DNA from: Pseudomonas prosekii
GTDB lineage: Bacteria > Pseudomonadota > Gammaproteobacteria > Pseudomonadales > Pseudomonadaceae
NCBI RefSeq assembly: GCF_900105155.1
Contig: NZ_LT629762.1
Location: 2,891,001 to 2,955,000 of the forward strand
Reading direction: 5' to 3'
Length of the DNA: 64,000 nucleotides
Shown: piece after piece, positions 35,257 to 44,692 of the stretch
Layout of the letters: each line of letters begins with the position of its first letter
Numbering within the stretch: position 1 is the first letter of the stretch
Position numbers and translations under genes: made by a program
Notes under the pieces: generated by a model
What the model was told of the DNA's origin: nothing
What the model saw: only the letters and a program-made list of their open reading frames with translations
The model's database searches: none

Positions 35257-38200
35257 TCAACTATTTGTTGCGGCCGGTTTTATCGGTTCGAGGTCGAGAA
35301 ACAGTGAGCGCGTCAGCGGATCGTTGATTCGGCGCAGCACGTAATCCATCGGTTCAATCAATTCGAGTTGTTGACGCAGTTCCGGCTCCAGCGTTTGCAG
35401 ATAACTGTCGGCAATTTTCAGGTGCGCCGCGGTCGGTTGGCTGGCCGGGCTGTCGGCTGCCTCGTAGTGAAAGTGCGCGACCCATAGCGGCTGATCGCTA
35501 CGCGTGGTGTCGAGTATTCGATATTCCTGAAAATAGTCTTTGCGATTTTTGGTTCTGATCCGCCCCAGTTCGTTGCGTACGACGGTGACTTGAGTGTTCT
35601 GATGCAACCACTGGAAATACTCCTGACGCGGTTTGCGTTTCTTCAGCATCGACGCTCGAACGTTGATCCCGGCGGTACGCAGTTGCTCGGCGCCGCTGCG
35701 CAGTTCGGCACTCAGCGTCGAGACCGGCGGCGGCTGACCGGTTGTGCTGCGGATGTTGGCTGAAGCGATATCGACCGCTGCGGCTTCATCCTCATATCTG
35801 AGCGCTTGCTGCTCGAACAGATGCTGCATGTCGGCGGGGATGCGGTTGGCGCGTTCGGCGTCCTTGCGCGTGCGCGTGATGAAACTCTCGACTTCAAGAT
35901 TGAGCCCCAGCGCGTCGGCAATAACTTCTATGTCCTTTCTAACGGGTTTGGCCGGTTGCTCGCTCTTGGGCATCAAACGCTTGAAATGAGCCGTTTGCGC
36001 CGGCAGCTCGGTGTCCGTTGGCGAGTTGCGCGGGCGGGTTTTCGTGACTTTCACCTGCAGGCGCGACGGCCCGGCAACGGCGGGCGTTTCTTCCTGCTCG
36101 ACGGCCCACTCATCTTCCGGCACAAGCGCCGAGAGCTGCGCCTGGGCAATTGCCTGGAACTCCTTGATCTGTTCATGCAAACGCGCCACTGCTTCGGGAT
36201 GGGTCATGGCAGGGTATTGCTCGGGCAAGTCTTCGAGCCGTTGCAGTGCATCGGCGAAAGTATCGGTCAGTTGCGACAGCACATTGATGCGTTGCGCGGC
36301 GGGCGTTGGCGCCTGCGCGGGTTTCAGCAGATCGTTGAGTTCGTGACTCGCTTCCGAGGCATCGACCACGATGTCCGCCACCGCCGCACGGGCAAGCGGC
36401 ATCATTTCGCTGGCCTGTTCTTGCACGCATTGCTCGTACGCCATGCCGATCAGGTTGGCCTTGTAATCCAGTTGCGAGTAGCGCGGCATCAGGCTTTTGA
36501 TGGTGTGCGACGCTTCGCGGGAGGCGCGGCCCAACACTTTCAGGCCGTCCAGAGCTTCCTGCGCCCAGCCGATGCGCTGGATGATTGCGTGCGACACCTC
36601 GGTGGCCCGGCCAATCGTCGGCAAGTCGCCGCCCACGGGCACATTGGGGTTGATCGCGCCTTCGCCGGTCATCGGCGCAATGATCGTCGAATACAGAGAG
36701 CCCTTCACCGTGAACCACAGCGACAGGTATTTTTCCAGCAAGGTAGTCAGGCGCAGCATGTCGTAGGTGTAACCGATTGTGCCGCCCAGTTGGCGCCACT
36801 CGCCGAGTTGCGCGAGCGCTTCGCGGTAGTTGTCGATCACGCTTTCGATGCGGTCGGTATACGCCTTGGCGTGCGCTTCGTAGCCATCGACGGGCGCCAG
36901 CAGCATCGCATCCTGCAATGCCTGCACTTCATCTTTTATCGCCGTTTCCTGACGTTTGAACGCCTGGATTTTTTCCTCCAAGGCGTCCTTGCGCTGCTCT
37001 TTTTGCAGGCGGATGGCTTTCAAGCGGCTTTTCAAACCGCCGCCGCGCAGGCGCAGGCGCGTGTCGACGTACCAATTGCCGTGCAGGTCATGGATCAACA
37101 ACGGCCCATTACGCATCGGGCTTTTGCGATTGAAGATTTCCACTTCGTCATCGCCATTGGTCATCACCTCGAACCAGCGTGTGCCGACCCTCGCGTAACG
37201 TTTGTCGTCGAGCTGGTACAGGTGCGGCGGAGCGCTTTTGAGGATGGTCACGTCGGCATTGTTCAAGTCCGGCGCGCTGACTTTCAGGGCGTCCAGATAA
37301 ATACCCAGCGGACCTGGCGCGCGGCGCGGAACCGAGGCGGTTTCTTCCAGCGTGGTAGCGTGTTCCAGCGGCAGTTGGCCGGTCAGCAGGTGGCTGTCGA
37401 ACGTCATGGTGGTCGCGGCAGTCGCCGGTGCCAGCAAGCGCGGCACCGATTTTTGCTGCAGCGAGCTGCGGCGTTTGCCGGGTCTGCGCTCGACCTCGAC
37501 GCGATTGCGGCGCTGACTGGCGCGGTGGATCAGGATCATCCCCAGCGTCATCAGCACGTCGCCAAGCGACGTCCATTGCACCAGGCTGTCGCCGCGTTCG
37601 CGTGCTTCCAGCCCTTGCTGCAATTGCCCGATGCATTGCCAGACCCACGCGGCGGTGCCCACCGGGCCGGTCAGAAAAGTCGAGGCGATATTGAAAATCG
37701 CCCAGCCACTGTCGCGCAGCAGTTCCCAGCGACGCTCGCCGTTCGACAGCGATTGCCGATCCGCTTGTTCGACCAACGTGTTGGCGTTGCTGGTAAACAA
37801 CGTGGGTAACAGATTTTCGCGAATTTCGTCGGTGCCCAGGCTGATCGGCCCGCTCAAGTCGAGGTTGAACAGCATCTCGATCCCGGTTTGCGTGGTCAGC
37901 CACGGTGACGGCAGGCCGACCGGAAACACGTACTGCGAATATTCGAAACTGAGCGCCGGGGTCGGCAGCCAGGCCAGCACCGAGTCGCGCAGTTCGCCAG
38001 GCTGGTGGATGGCGTAAATCATGTTTTGCAGCGAGGCGAATTGCAGCAGCGGTTGTTCCAGCGCCGGACGGTAGAGCAGGCACGGACTGTTGTGCGGATG
38101 CCGTGGGCCGATGATGAACATGTTCGCCACGGTATCGCCCGTCGACAACAAACGATGGCGCGGCACGAAACTCAATGGGCGGATGACGATGTCCTGCGAC

Positions 38201-39840
38201 TCCTGCGGCGGATGACCCTGTGCCCGGTCCATCAATTCACAGATGTAGCGATAACCCGTCGCGTTGACGCCGCCGTCCTTTTGCAGCTTGCATTCCAGAG
38301 CCTTGAGTTTGAGCAGGTCGGGCAACAGGTTGACATACCGTTGCAGTTGATCAAATGCCAGCGTGTCATCGTCGATGAGGTGAGCCTTGAGCAGCGCCGG
38401 GTAGTTTTTGCCGACATCGACCTGCTGCGCAATTTTCACCAGGTAAGGCACCGTCAGCCAGGCAGGGCAGGCCTGATTGTTTAGAAATTTCAGCGCCGCT
38501 TTGTACGGCGTGTTGTTCTGCAGGGCGAACTGGCCGAGGGTTTCGACGTGGGTTTCCTGCGGGTTGGGCAGGGTGAAGGCGCCGACGCTCAGACTGCTGA
38601 CGACAACAATGCGCAGGTCCTCAAGGGGCAGCGCAGCAGCGTCATTGGCATGCGCGCTGCGGTCCGCGATGATCGCGTTGCGCATCTGTTGTTCGGCATA
38701 TTCGCTGATCAACTGGATGTCGTTGAGCGCGGAAGCGTTGCGCAATCGGCCCTGATTGGACAGGTAATGGCCGTAGGCTTGCAGGTCGGACGCGGAGGCG
38801 TTGGCCAGCCACGCGGGTATCGCCGCTTCGAGTTGGTCGAAGTGGACCTTTTCTTCGGCGCTGAAATTCCCGGTACCGCTGGAGGCGGGTGAAATGGGCA
38901 GCGTGGTTGCATCGGCCGAGGATTGCAGCGAAGAGATCGCCTCCATTTGCCCGGCGATCAGCGCCCACGCGACGTAATCGAACACGTTGCCATCCGGTTC
39001 GAACAGCCGCCATTGCCAGGTATGCCCGGTGTCCTCCATGCCCATGCGCGTCGGCAGGGAAGCGCCCAACGCTTGCATGGACGCGAAAGTTTCGTAGCCG
39101 CCCTCGATGCTGTGCAGCAGCAGGATCTCGCGGTTGTTATGGGTCGCCTTGAGCACGATTGCGCCGCTGAGTACGACGTGGCGGACGTTGTCCGGCTCGT
39201 CGTAATCGATGTCGATCAGGCACGCCTGAATGCCCGGGATCGCAGTGTTGGCCGTGGCTCGCTCGGTTTTGTCGGGGTAGGCGGAAACGGCTCGTGCGAC
39301 TTCGCAGTCATCGGCGGTCCAGCCTTTGATCTGTTGCAGGTTCAAGGCCTTTCTCAGGGTGTCGCTGAGTTCATGCCAGCGCGGTTTGCCGCTGATTGGC
39401 GCGTTCCAGTAAGCGAGCTGCTGCTGCTGGAATTCGATAAACAGCAGCGGCGCGTAGTTATTCAGCAGGTTGGCGATGTCCTCGATGCTGACCGCCAGTT
39501 GTACGGGGTATTCGGTGAGCGGCGCGGGGGTCAGGAAGTGCTCGCCTTCAATGAAGTTGGCCGCTTGTGCCGAGCGACTTTGCGCCAGCAACGTGGTGGT
39601 CATGGTTTCGATCAGCGGCTCGAAGCTGTTCAGCGATTCACCGGCCGGCTCCCAGTGCGGGGTGACGATCAAGGTGTGATCCGGATCGATGTGCAGGTTC
39701 GGGTACAGCTCGTGCAGCGCTTCGCGCAACAGTTTTGCGCCGACTTCCCGCAGGCTGGGGCCGCGGCTGGTCTGGTAGATCAGCGCACTTTTTTCCTGCA
39801 GCAGCATGGCGTTGTTGAGGTGTTCGGGCGGGGAGGTCAT
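35257..39840 (-). CDS. Large dermonecrotic-toxin-like protein (DUF6543 type)
   Basis: A 1527-residue protein starting at ATG 39840 after AAGGA. There is no signal peptide. The N-terminal about 400 residues (LREVGAKLLREALHELYPNLHIDPDHTLIVTP and following) resemble the dermonecrotic toxin/DUF6543 domain common in large Pseudomonas proteins. A hydrophobic region lies near residues 715-790 (two or three helices), a coiled coil near 940-980 (RLQKEQRKDALEEKIQAFKRQ), and a C-terminal domain near 1410-1527 with YFQEYRILDTTRSDQPLWVAHFHYE. Release route, target and immunity gene are not visible. It is monocistronic and flanked by repeats and an ABC operon. Toxin status is by family resemblance only. 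Confidence 0.72.
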   Translation of the reverse strand: MTSPPEHLNNAMLLQEKSALIYQTSRGPSLREVGAKLLREALHELYPNLHIDPDHTLIVTPHWEPAGESLNSFEPLIETMTTTLLAQSRSAQAANFIEGEHFLTPAPLTEYPVQLAVSIEDIANLLNNYAPLLFIEFQQQQLAYWNAPISGKPRWHELSDTLRKALNLQQIKGWTADDCEVARAVSAYPDKTERATANTAIPGIQACLIDIDYDEPDNVRHVVLSGAIVLKATHNNREILLLHSIEGGYETFASMQALGASLPTRMGMEDTGHTWQWRLFEPDGNVFDYVAWALIAGQMEAISSLQSSADATTLPISPASSGTGNFSAEEKVHFDQLEAAIPAWLANASASDLQAYGHYLSNQGRLRNASALNDIQLISEYAEQQMRNAIIADRSAHANDAAALPLEDLRIVVVSSLSVGAFTLPNPQETHVETLGQFALQNNTPYKAALKFLNNQACPAWLTVPYLVKIAQQVDVGKNYPALLKAHLIDDDTLAFDQLQRYVNLLPDLLKLKALECKLQKDGGVNATGYRYICELMDRAQGHPPQESQDIVIRPLSFVPRHRLLSTGDTVANMFIIGPRHPHNSPCLLYRPALEQPLLQFASLQNMIYAIHQPGELRDSVLAWLPTPALSFEYSQYVFPVGLPSPWLTTQTGIEMLFNLDLSGPISLGTDEIRENLLPTLFTSNANTLVEQADRQSLSNGERRWELLRDSGWAIFNIASTFLTGPVGTAAWVWQCIGQLQQGLEARERGDSLVQWTSLGDVLMTLGMILIHRASQRRNRVEVERRPGKRRSSLQQKSVPRLLAPATAATTMTFDSHLLTGQLPLEHATTLEETASVPRRAPGPLGIYLDALKVSAPDLNNADVTILKSAPPHLYQLDDKRYARVGTRWFEVMTNGDDEVEIFNRKSPMRNGPLLIHDLHGNWYVDTRLRLRGGGLKSRLKAIRLQKEQRKDALEEKIQAFKRQETAIKDEVQALQDAMLLAPVDGYEAHAKAYTDRIESVIDNYREALAQLGEWRQLGGTIGYTYDMLRLTTLLEKYLSLWFTVKGSLYSTIIAPMTGEGAINPNVPVGGDLPTIGRATEVSHAIIQRIGWAQEALDGLKVLGRASREASHTIKSLMPRYSQLDYKANLIGMAYEQCVQEQASEMMPLARAAVADIVVDASEASHELNDLLKPAQAPTPAAQRINVLSQLTDTFADALQRLEDLPEQYPAMTHPEAVARLHEQIKEFQAIAQAQLSALVPEDEWAVEQEETPAVAGPSRLQVKVTKTRPRNSPTDTELPAQTAHFKRLMPKSEQPAKPVRKDIEVIADALGLNLEVESFITRTRKDAERANRIPADMQHLFEQQALRYEDEAAAVDIASANIRSTTGQPPPVSTLSAELRSGAEQLRTAGINVRASMLKKRKPRQEYFQWLHQNTQVTVVRNELGRIRTKNRKDYFQEYRILDTTRSDQPLWVAHFHYEAADSPASQPTAAHLKIADSYLQTLEPELRQQLELIEPMDYVLRRINDPLTRSLFLDLEPIKPAATNS

Positions 39841-39928
39841 GGTCGGTTCCTTGTTGATCGGGGCATTACGGAGTGGCCCACGGTAGGAAACGCGATGCTG
39901 CTGCGGGTGGTAGCTATTTATCGCAGGC

Positions 39929-39955
39929 AAAAAAAGACCCGCGCATGGCGGGTCT
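39929..39955 (-). terminator. Intrinsic terminator after the polyamine-binding protein gene
   Basis: AGACCCGC-loop-GCGGGTCT stem followed on the minus strand by seven T, 18 bases past the stop at 39973. Confidence 0.9.
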
Positions 39956-39972
39956 GGTGGCTGGGCGGATGA

Positions 39973-41088
39973 TCAGGTGCCGGATTTGATTTTGGTCCAC
40001 GCTCGCGTGCGTGCGCGTTCGGCATCACGCGGCAGCGGTTGCAAGGTGTAGAGCGTGCTCATCGCAGACTCCGTCGGGTACAGGTTGGGGTTGTTGCGGA
40101 TCGCCGGATCGACCAGCTCGGTGGCGTCCTTGTTCGGGTTCGGGTAACCGACAAAATCGCTGACCGGCGCAATCACCTGCGGTTGCAGCAGGTAGTTGAT
40201 GAAGGTGTAGGCGTCTTGCGGGTTTTTCGCGCCTTTGGGAATCGCGAGCATGTCGAACCAGATCGGCGCGCCTTCTTTGGGCAAACGCATGTCGACCACC
40301 ACACCGTTTTTCGCCTCTTTGGCGCGATTGGCGGCCTGGGAGAAACTGCCGGAATAACCGACCGCGACGCAGATGTCACCGTTGGCGATGTCGGCCATGT
40401 ATTTCGAGGAATGGAAGTACGTAACGTAGGGCCGAATCTTCATCAACAGCGCTTCAGCCTTTTCGTAATCCGCCGGTTTTGTGCTGTTCGGGTCGAGGCC
40501 CAGGTGTTGCAGGGCCAGCGGCAGGATCTCCGACGGCGAGTCGAGCAGGGCGACGCCGCACTGCTTGAGCTTGCTGATGTTTTCTTCCTTGAAGATCAGG
40601 TCCCAACTGTCCACCGGCGCGTTGGCGCCGAGCGCGGCTTTGACTTTGTCCGGGTTGAAGCCGATCAGGATGGTGCCGTACATGTACGGCACGGCGAATT
40701 TGTTGCCGGGGTCGTTGGCCTCGATCAGCTTCATCAACTTGGGATCGAGGTGATTCCAGTTCGGCAACTTGCTGCGGTCCAGCGGCTGGAACACCCCGGC
40801 TTCAATTTGCTTGGCGAGGAACACGTTGGACGGCACCACCACGTCGTAACCGGAATTGCCGGTGAGCAACTTGGCTTCGAGCGCTTCGTTGGTGTCGAAG
40901 ATGTCGTAGACCAGTTTGGTCTGGGTGTTCTGTGTCTTGAAGTCTTCCAACGCCTTGGGCTTGATGTAGTCGAACCAGTTGTAGACGCGCAACGTTCGCT
41001 CTTCGGCGTGGGCGGCGCCGCTGAGCAACGTCGCGCACAGCATCGTGGGGACGAACGCTGGAGCGATAAAACGCTTGAGTCTGTTCAT
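39973..41088 (-). CDS. Polyamine ABC transporter substrate-binding protein (PotF/SpuD type)
   Basis: A 371-residue periplasmic binding protein with a signal peptide ending AHA|EE (residue 28). [20 protein letters not shown] is the hallmark of putrescine/spermidine binding proteins; further pocket regions are [23 protein letters not shown] and [13 protein letters not shown]. It lies 12 bases downstream of an acetylpolyamine deacetylase, so an acetylated or free polyamine is a likely ligand. No permease or ATPase genes are adjacent. Confidence 0.92.
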   Translation of the reverse strand: MNRLKRFIAPAFVPTMLCATLLSGAAHAEERTLRVYNWFDYIKPKALEDFKTQNTQTKLVYDIFDTNEALEAKLLTGNSGYDVVVPSNVFLAKQIEAGVFQPLDRSKLPNWNHLDPKLMKLIEANDPGNKFAVPYMYGTILIGFNPDKVKAALGANAPVDSWDLIFKEENISKLKQCGVALLDSPSEILPLALQHLGLDPNSTKPADYEKAEALLMKIRPYVTYFHSSKYMADIANGDICVAVGYSGSFSQAANRAKEAKNGVVVDMRLPKEGAPIWFDMLAIPKGAKNPQDAYTFINYLLQPQVIAPVSDFVGYPNPNKDATELVDPAIRNNPNLYPTESAMSTLYTLQPLPRDAERARTRAWTKIKSGT

Positions 41089-41100
41089 TGTTTTAATTCC

Positions 41101-42132
41101 TCAATGGGCGCTTTCAAAACCTTCGAGAACGTTGACGGCGTTGATGCCGATTTCCTCTACCGCGTAGCCACCTTCCATGACAAACAGCGTCGGTTTGCCG
41201 AGCTTGCCGATGCGTGCGCCCATTGCCAGGTAATCCGGGCTGTCGAGCTTGAACTGCGAGATCGGATCGTCCTTGAACGTGTCGACGCCCAGCGACACGA
41301 CGACGATGTCGGCGCCGTACTTTTCGATCTCCTCGCAGGCCTGATCCAGCGCGGCGCTCCAGGTCTCCCAGCCTGAGCCGGCGGGCAGAGGGTAGTTGAA
41401 GTTGTAGCCTTCGCCGGCGCCTTCGCCCAGTTCATCGTCGTAGCCGAGGAAGAACGGGAATTCGGCTTCCGGGTGGCCGTGGATCGAGGTGAACAGCACG
41501 TCGCTGCGCTCGTAGAAAATCGATTGCGTGCCGTTGCCGTGGTGGTAATCGACGTCGAGGATCGCGACTTTTTTGTGGCCCTGATCGATGAAGGCCTGAG
41601 CGGCAATTGCGGCGTTGTTGAGGTAGCAATAACCGCCCATCAAATCACTGGCGGCGTGGTGTCCCGGCGGACGACACAACGCGAAAGCACTGCGGGCGCC
41701 GCGCTGGATCGCTGCTTGCGCGGTCAACGCCACTTGCGCTGCGCTGTACGCCGCTTGCCAGGTGCCGGCGGTGATCGGCGCGCCGCCGTCGAAGCTGTAA
41801 TAACCGAGCTGGCCGTGCAGGCTGGTCGGCATGATCCGCCGCAGGGTGCGCGCCGGCCAAGTGTAGGGCAGCAAGTCGCCGTCGGTATTGAACTCGGTCC
41901 AACGGGCCCAGGCACCTTTGAAAAAATCGAGGTAGTCGCGGCTGTGGATGCGGGCAATCGGCTCGAGGCCGAAATCCTGTGGCGCTTCCACCGGGCCGAG
42001 GTCGCGGTCTTGCACGCGCTGTAGAACGTGATCGGCACGGGACGGCATTTCGAAGCAGGGCATCAGTTGCCCGTCCATCAATTCGCAGCGGCCGTGGTGC
42101 AGGTGGTGATCGTCTGAGTAAATCGTCAGCAT
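41101..42132 (-). CDS. Acetylpolyamine amidohydrolase (histone-deacetylase fold)
   Basis: A 343-residue zinc enzyme that removes acetyl groups from acetylated polyamines. The start at 42132 follows GGAGAAC. The HDAC core is complete: LCRPPGHHAASDLMGGYCYLNNAAIAAQ (catalytic His pair), ILDVDYHHGNGTQSIFYERSDVLFTSIHG (zinc Asp and His) and the SLGVDTFKDDPISQF segment with the second zinc Asp. The neighbouring polyamine-binding protein and AraC regulator support a polyamine catabolic role, as for AphA/AphB in P. aeruginosa; the exact orthologue is not resolved. Confidence 0.92.
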   Translation of the reverse strand: MLTIYSDDHHLHHGRCELMDGQLMPCFEMPSRADHVLQRVQDRDLGPVEAPQDFGLEPIARIHSRDYLDFFKGAWARWTEFNTDGDLLPYTWPARTLRRIMPTSLHGQLGYYSFDGGAPITAGTWQAAYSAAQVALTAQAAIQRGARSAFALCRPPGHHAASDLMGGYCYLNNAAIAAQAFIDQGHKKVAILDVDYHHGNGTQSIFYERSDVLFTSIHGHPEAEFPFFLGYDDELGEGAGEGYNFNYPLPAGSGWETWSAALDQACEEIEKYGADIVVVSLGVDTFKDDPISQFKLDSPDYLAMGARIGKLGKPTLFVMEGGYAVEEIGINAVNVLEGFESAH

Positions 42133-42292
42133 TTTGTTGTTCTCCGCAGGCTGATTCGGTTGCACCCAGTCTTGCCTCGCACGGCGTTTGGGAGAACGGC
42201 AGGAGAGGCCAAAAGGGGATCGATATGGCCAAAAACTCTGACCGCAATTCGCCCCTTGTTGGCGCGCGTCTGCCCCCGAATGACGCAGAACC

Positions 42293-42367
42293 CGTAGGAG
42301 CGAGGCTTGCCCGCGAAGGCGTCCTTGCGAACGCTAAAAGCTTCGCGGGCAAGCCTCGCTCCTACAG
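42293..42367. repeat. REP doublet (type A)
   Basis: Inverted pair of GTAGGAGCGAGGCTTGCCCG elements about 20 bases apart, between the minus-strand AraC gene and the deacetylase gene. Confidence 0.9.
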
Positions 42368-42392
42368 GGATTTGATTCCTGCGTCGTTGTGC

Positions 42393-43385
42393 TTAAGGGC
42401 GGAACTGGCTCGGCGCAACGCCGCTCCAGCGCACGAACGCGTGGCGGAAACTGGCGGTTTCGCTGAAGCCCAGCGCCTCGGCGATCTGGTAAATCGGCAG
42501 TTGATCGTCGCAGAGCATTTGCTTGGCCTGTTCAAACCGCAGCTCATCGAGCAGTTCCTGATAACTGCAGCCCAGATCCTTGAGGTGCCGACGCAAAGTG
42601 CGCGCCGAACATTTCATCTGCGCCGCCAGCCCCTCAAGCCCCGGCGCCGCGTTCAATTGCGCGCCGAGCAACTGGCGGATGCGCCCGAGCCAGGCCTGAC
42701 GACCGGTGAACTCGGTGTTCTGCTTGCGGCAACGTTCGGCCATGGCTTGGTGGGTGATGACATCGGCCAGCGGCAACGGCTGATCGAGCCACGCGCGGTC
42801 GAAGGCGAAGGCGTTGTCCGGCGCGTTGAAGTTCAAAGGGCAATTGAAGTGTTCGGCGTAGGTCGCCTGATAATCCGGCGCCGCGTGCTCGAAGCGTGCG
42901 CCGAGCAGCGGCAGCGGATGGCCGAGCAGGTCGTCGCAGATGACTTTCAACGACACCAGGCAGAATTCGGCATTGAACACTGCCAGCGCCGGGTTCTCCC
43001 GATAATCGGCGGCGACGAACCAGACGCGCTCGCCATCGTCTTCCAGGCTCAGCTCGAAAAGTGTTCCCAACAGCGCCGGATAACGCATCGCCAGGCGCAA
43101 AGCGTCACCGAAGGTGGCACTGGTGAGCAGCGCATAACCGAGCATGCCGTAGGACGAAACGTGCATGCGCCGGCCCAGTTCCAGGCCGATATCACGCTTG
43201 AGCGCGACCGCATTGGCGCAGACCTGCATCTCCTGATTAGTGGTGATGCGCGTGTCTGCCCGGCTCAGATCCGCCGCGCTGATGCCGCTGCCGGCGAGCA
43301 ACGCTGCGCTGGACAAGCCTTCGGCGCGGAAAGTGCTGAGCACCAGGGAAACCGCATTGAGAGTGGTGAGGTGCGAGTGCAGCAT
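42393..43385 (-). CDS. AraC-family transcriptional regulator
   Basis: A 330-residue regulator with a C-terminal double helix-turn-helix (MKCSARTLRRHLKDLGCSYQELLDELRFEQAKQMLCDDQLPIYQIAEALGFSETASFRHAFVRWSGVAPSQFR) and an N-terminal AraC-binding type 2 (OruR/VirS-like) domain. ATG 43385 follows GGAAG; a TTG twelve codons upstream is in frame. It lies upstream of the deacetylase on the same strand, separated by 260 bases and a REP doublet, and may activate the polyamine genes. Confidence 0.88.
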   Translation of the reverse strand: MLHSHLTTLNAVSLVLSTFRAEGLSSAALLAGSGISAADLSRADTRITTNQEMQVCANAVALKRDIGLELGRRMHVSSYGMLGYALLTSATFGDALRLAMRYPALLGTLFELSLEDDGERVWFVAADYRENPALAVFNAEFCLVSLKVICDDLLGHPLPLLGARFEHAAPDYQATYAEHFNCPLNFNAPDNAFAFDRAWLDQPLPLADVITHQAMAERCRKQNTEFTGRQAWLGRIRQLLGAQLNAAPGLEGLAAQMKCSARTLRRHLKDLGCSYQELLDELRFEQAKQMLCDDQLPIYQIAEALGFSETASFRHAFVRWSGVAPSQFRP

Positions 43386-43460
43386 GGGGGCTTCCAGCGA
43401 TTGGATGCTGGAATGGAGCAAGTTACATGCCCGCAGGCACGATCATGTCGCTAAATAACA

Positions 43461-43535
43461 CCTGTAGGAGCGAGGCTTGCCCGCGAAGCTTTTGGCGTCT
43501 TTGATGACGCCTGCGCGGGCAAGCCTTGATACAAG
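43461..43535. repeat. REP doublet (type A), one arm decayed
   Basis: A perfect GTAGGAGCGAGGCTTGCCCG arm faces a copy ending GCCTTGATACA, which has lost the CGCTCCTA end. Confidence 0.8.
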
Positions 43536-43547
43536 GCCGGTGTCGGA

Positions 43548-44552
43548 TCAGCTCAACTCACCACACAGATCCAGTTCGACCAAGCGTCGCACTTCGGCGT
43601 GGTCCAACCCTGCGCCGAGCAGCGCGTGCAATTTGCCGAACGCCGCTTCGCGGGTCATGCCGCCGCCGGACAACACGCCAGCGCCGCGCAAGCGACTGCC
43701 AGCCTCATACACATCCAGCTCGACCCCACCTTCATGGCATTGCGTGACCGCAACCACCACCACGCCGTTGTCCCGCGCGCGGACCAGCGCGGCGAGGAAC
43801 TCGGGGTTGTCGCTTGGCCCGGTGCCGCTGCCGTAGCATTCCAGCACCAGACCCTGAATGCCGCTGTCGAGCAGGCCGTTCAGCACCTCGGCGCCGATGC
43901 CGGGGAACAACGGTAATACCGCGACGTTCGCGAGGTTTTTCGGCTGGTCATAGGTCAGTTCTGTCGGCAGTGAAGTCGCCTTCACGCCGCCGCCCTGACG
44001 TTCCAGGCGCTTGAACGGATGGCGGCCGAAACTGCGCACTTTCGCGCAGCGTGTCGGGTCCAGCAGTTCGCCATGGAAATACAGGTGAACCCCCGGCGCC
44101 AAGCCTTGGCCGAGCGCGACCAGTGCACCGCCGAGGTTTTCCCAGGCATCGCTGTCAGTCACGCCGGCCGGCAGCATCGAGCCGGTAAAACATACGCGCG
44201 CGTGCAGTCCGAGCAATTGGAAACTCATCGCCGCCGCGCTGTAGGCGAGGGTGTCAGTGCCGTGCAGGATCAACACGCTGTCGCAGCCCTGCACGTCCAC
44301 CGCATCGACCACGGCTTCGCGCAGTTGCTGCCAGTAGGCGGGGGTCATGTTGGCGCTGTCGATCAGCGGGCTCATCTCGCGAAAACGCCACTGCGGCACC
44401 ACGAGTTGCGGTTGGCTGTGCAGGTATTCGCGCATCCGCGCTTCGAAACCGGATGCCGGGGCCAGACCGGCAGCGCTGGCTTGCATGCCGATGGTGCCGC
44501 CGGTGTAGAGCACCATGACGTGCTGGGCGGCAGGGTAGGTCGAGGAATTCAT
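43548..44552 (-). CDS. Asparaginase, type I-like (cytoplasmic)
   Basis: A 334-residue amidohydrolase that converts asparagine to aspartate and ammonia. The catalytic threonine motifs TGGTIGM (about residues 18-24) and HGTDTLAYSA (about 96-105) are both intact. No signal peptide is present, so it is cytoplasmic. ATG 44552 follows GGAGA. Close to aspA and an amino-acid:Na+ symporter, it fits a pathway from asparagine through aspartate to fumarate. Confidence 0.92.
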   Translation of the reverse strand: MNSSTYPAAQHVMVLYTGGTIGMQASAAGLAPASGFEARMREYLHSQPQLVVPQWRFREMSPLIDSANMTPAYWQQLREAVVDAVDVQGCDSVLILHGTDTLAYSAAAMSFQLLGLHARVCFTGSMLPAGVTDSDAWENLGGALVALGQGLAPGVHLYFHGELLDPTRCAKVRSFGRHPFKRLERQGGGVKATSLPTELTYDQPKNLANVAVLPLFPGIGAEVLNGLLDSGIQGLVLECYGSGTGPSDNPEFLAALVRARDNGVVVVAVTQCHEGGVELDVYEAGSRLRGAGVLSGGGMTREAAFGKLHALLGAGLDHAEVRRLVELDLCGELS

Positions 44553-44579
44553 GGAGATCTCCGAGAACGATGACGTCCG

Positions 44580-44672
44580 GTGTAGGAGTGAGCCTGCTCG
44601 CGATGGCGGCGTTTCAGTCAACGGTGAAGTTGAAGGTTACGACCGCTTCGCGAGCAGGCTCGCTGCTACAAG
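44580..44672. repeat. REP doublet (type B variants)
   Basis: Arms GTAGGAGTGAGCCTGCTCGC and CGAGCAGGCTCGCTGCTACA face each other, between the symporter and asparaginase genes. Confidence 0.82.
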
Positions 44673-44692
44673 GTTTTTCGCACTTTAACCGA

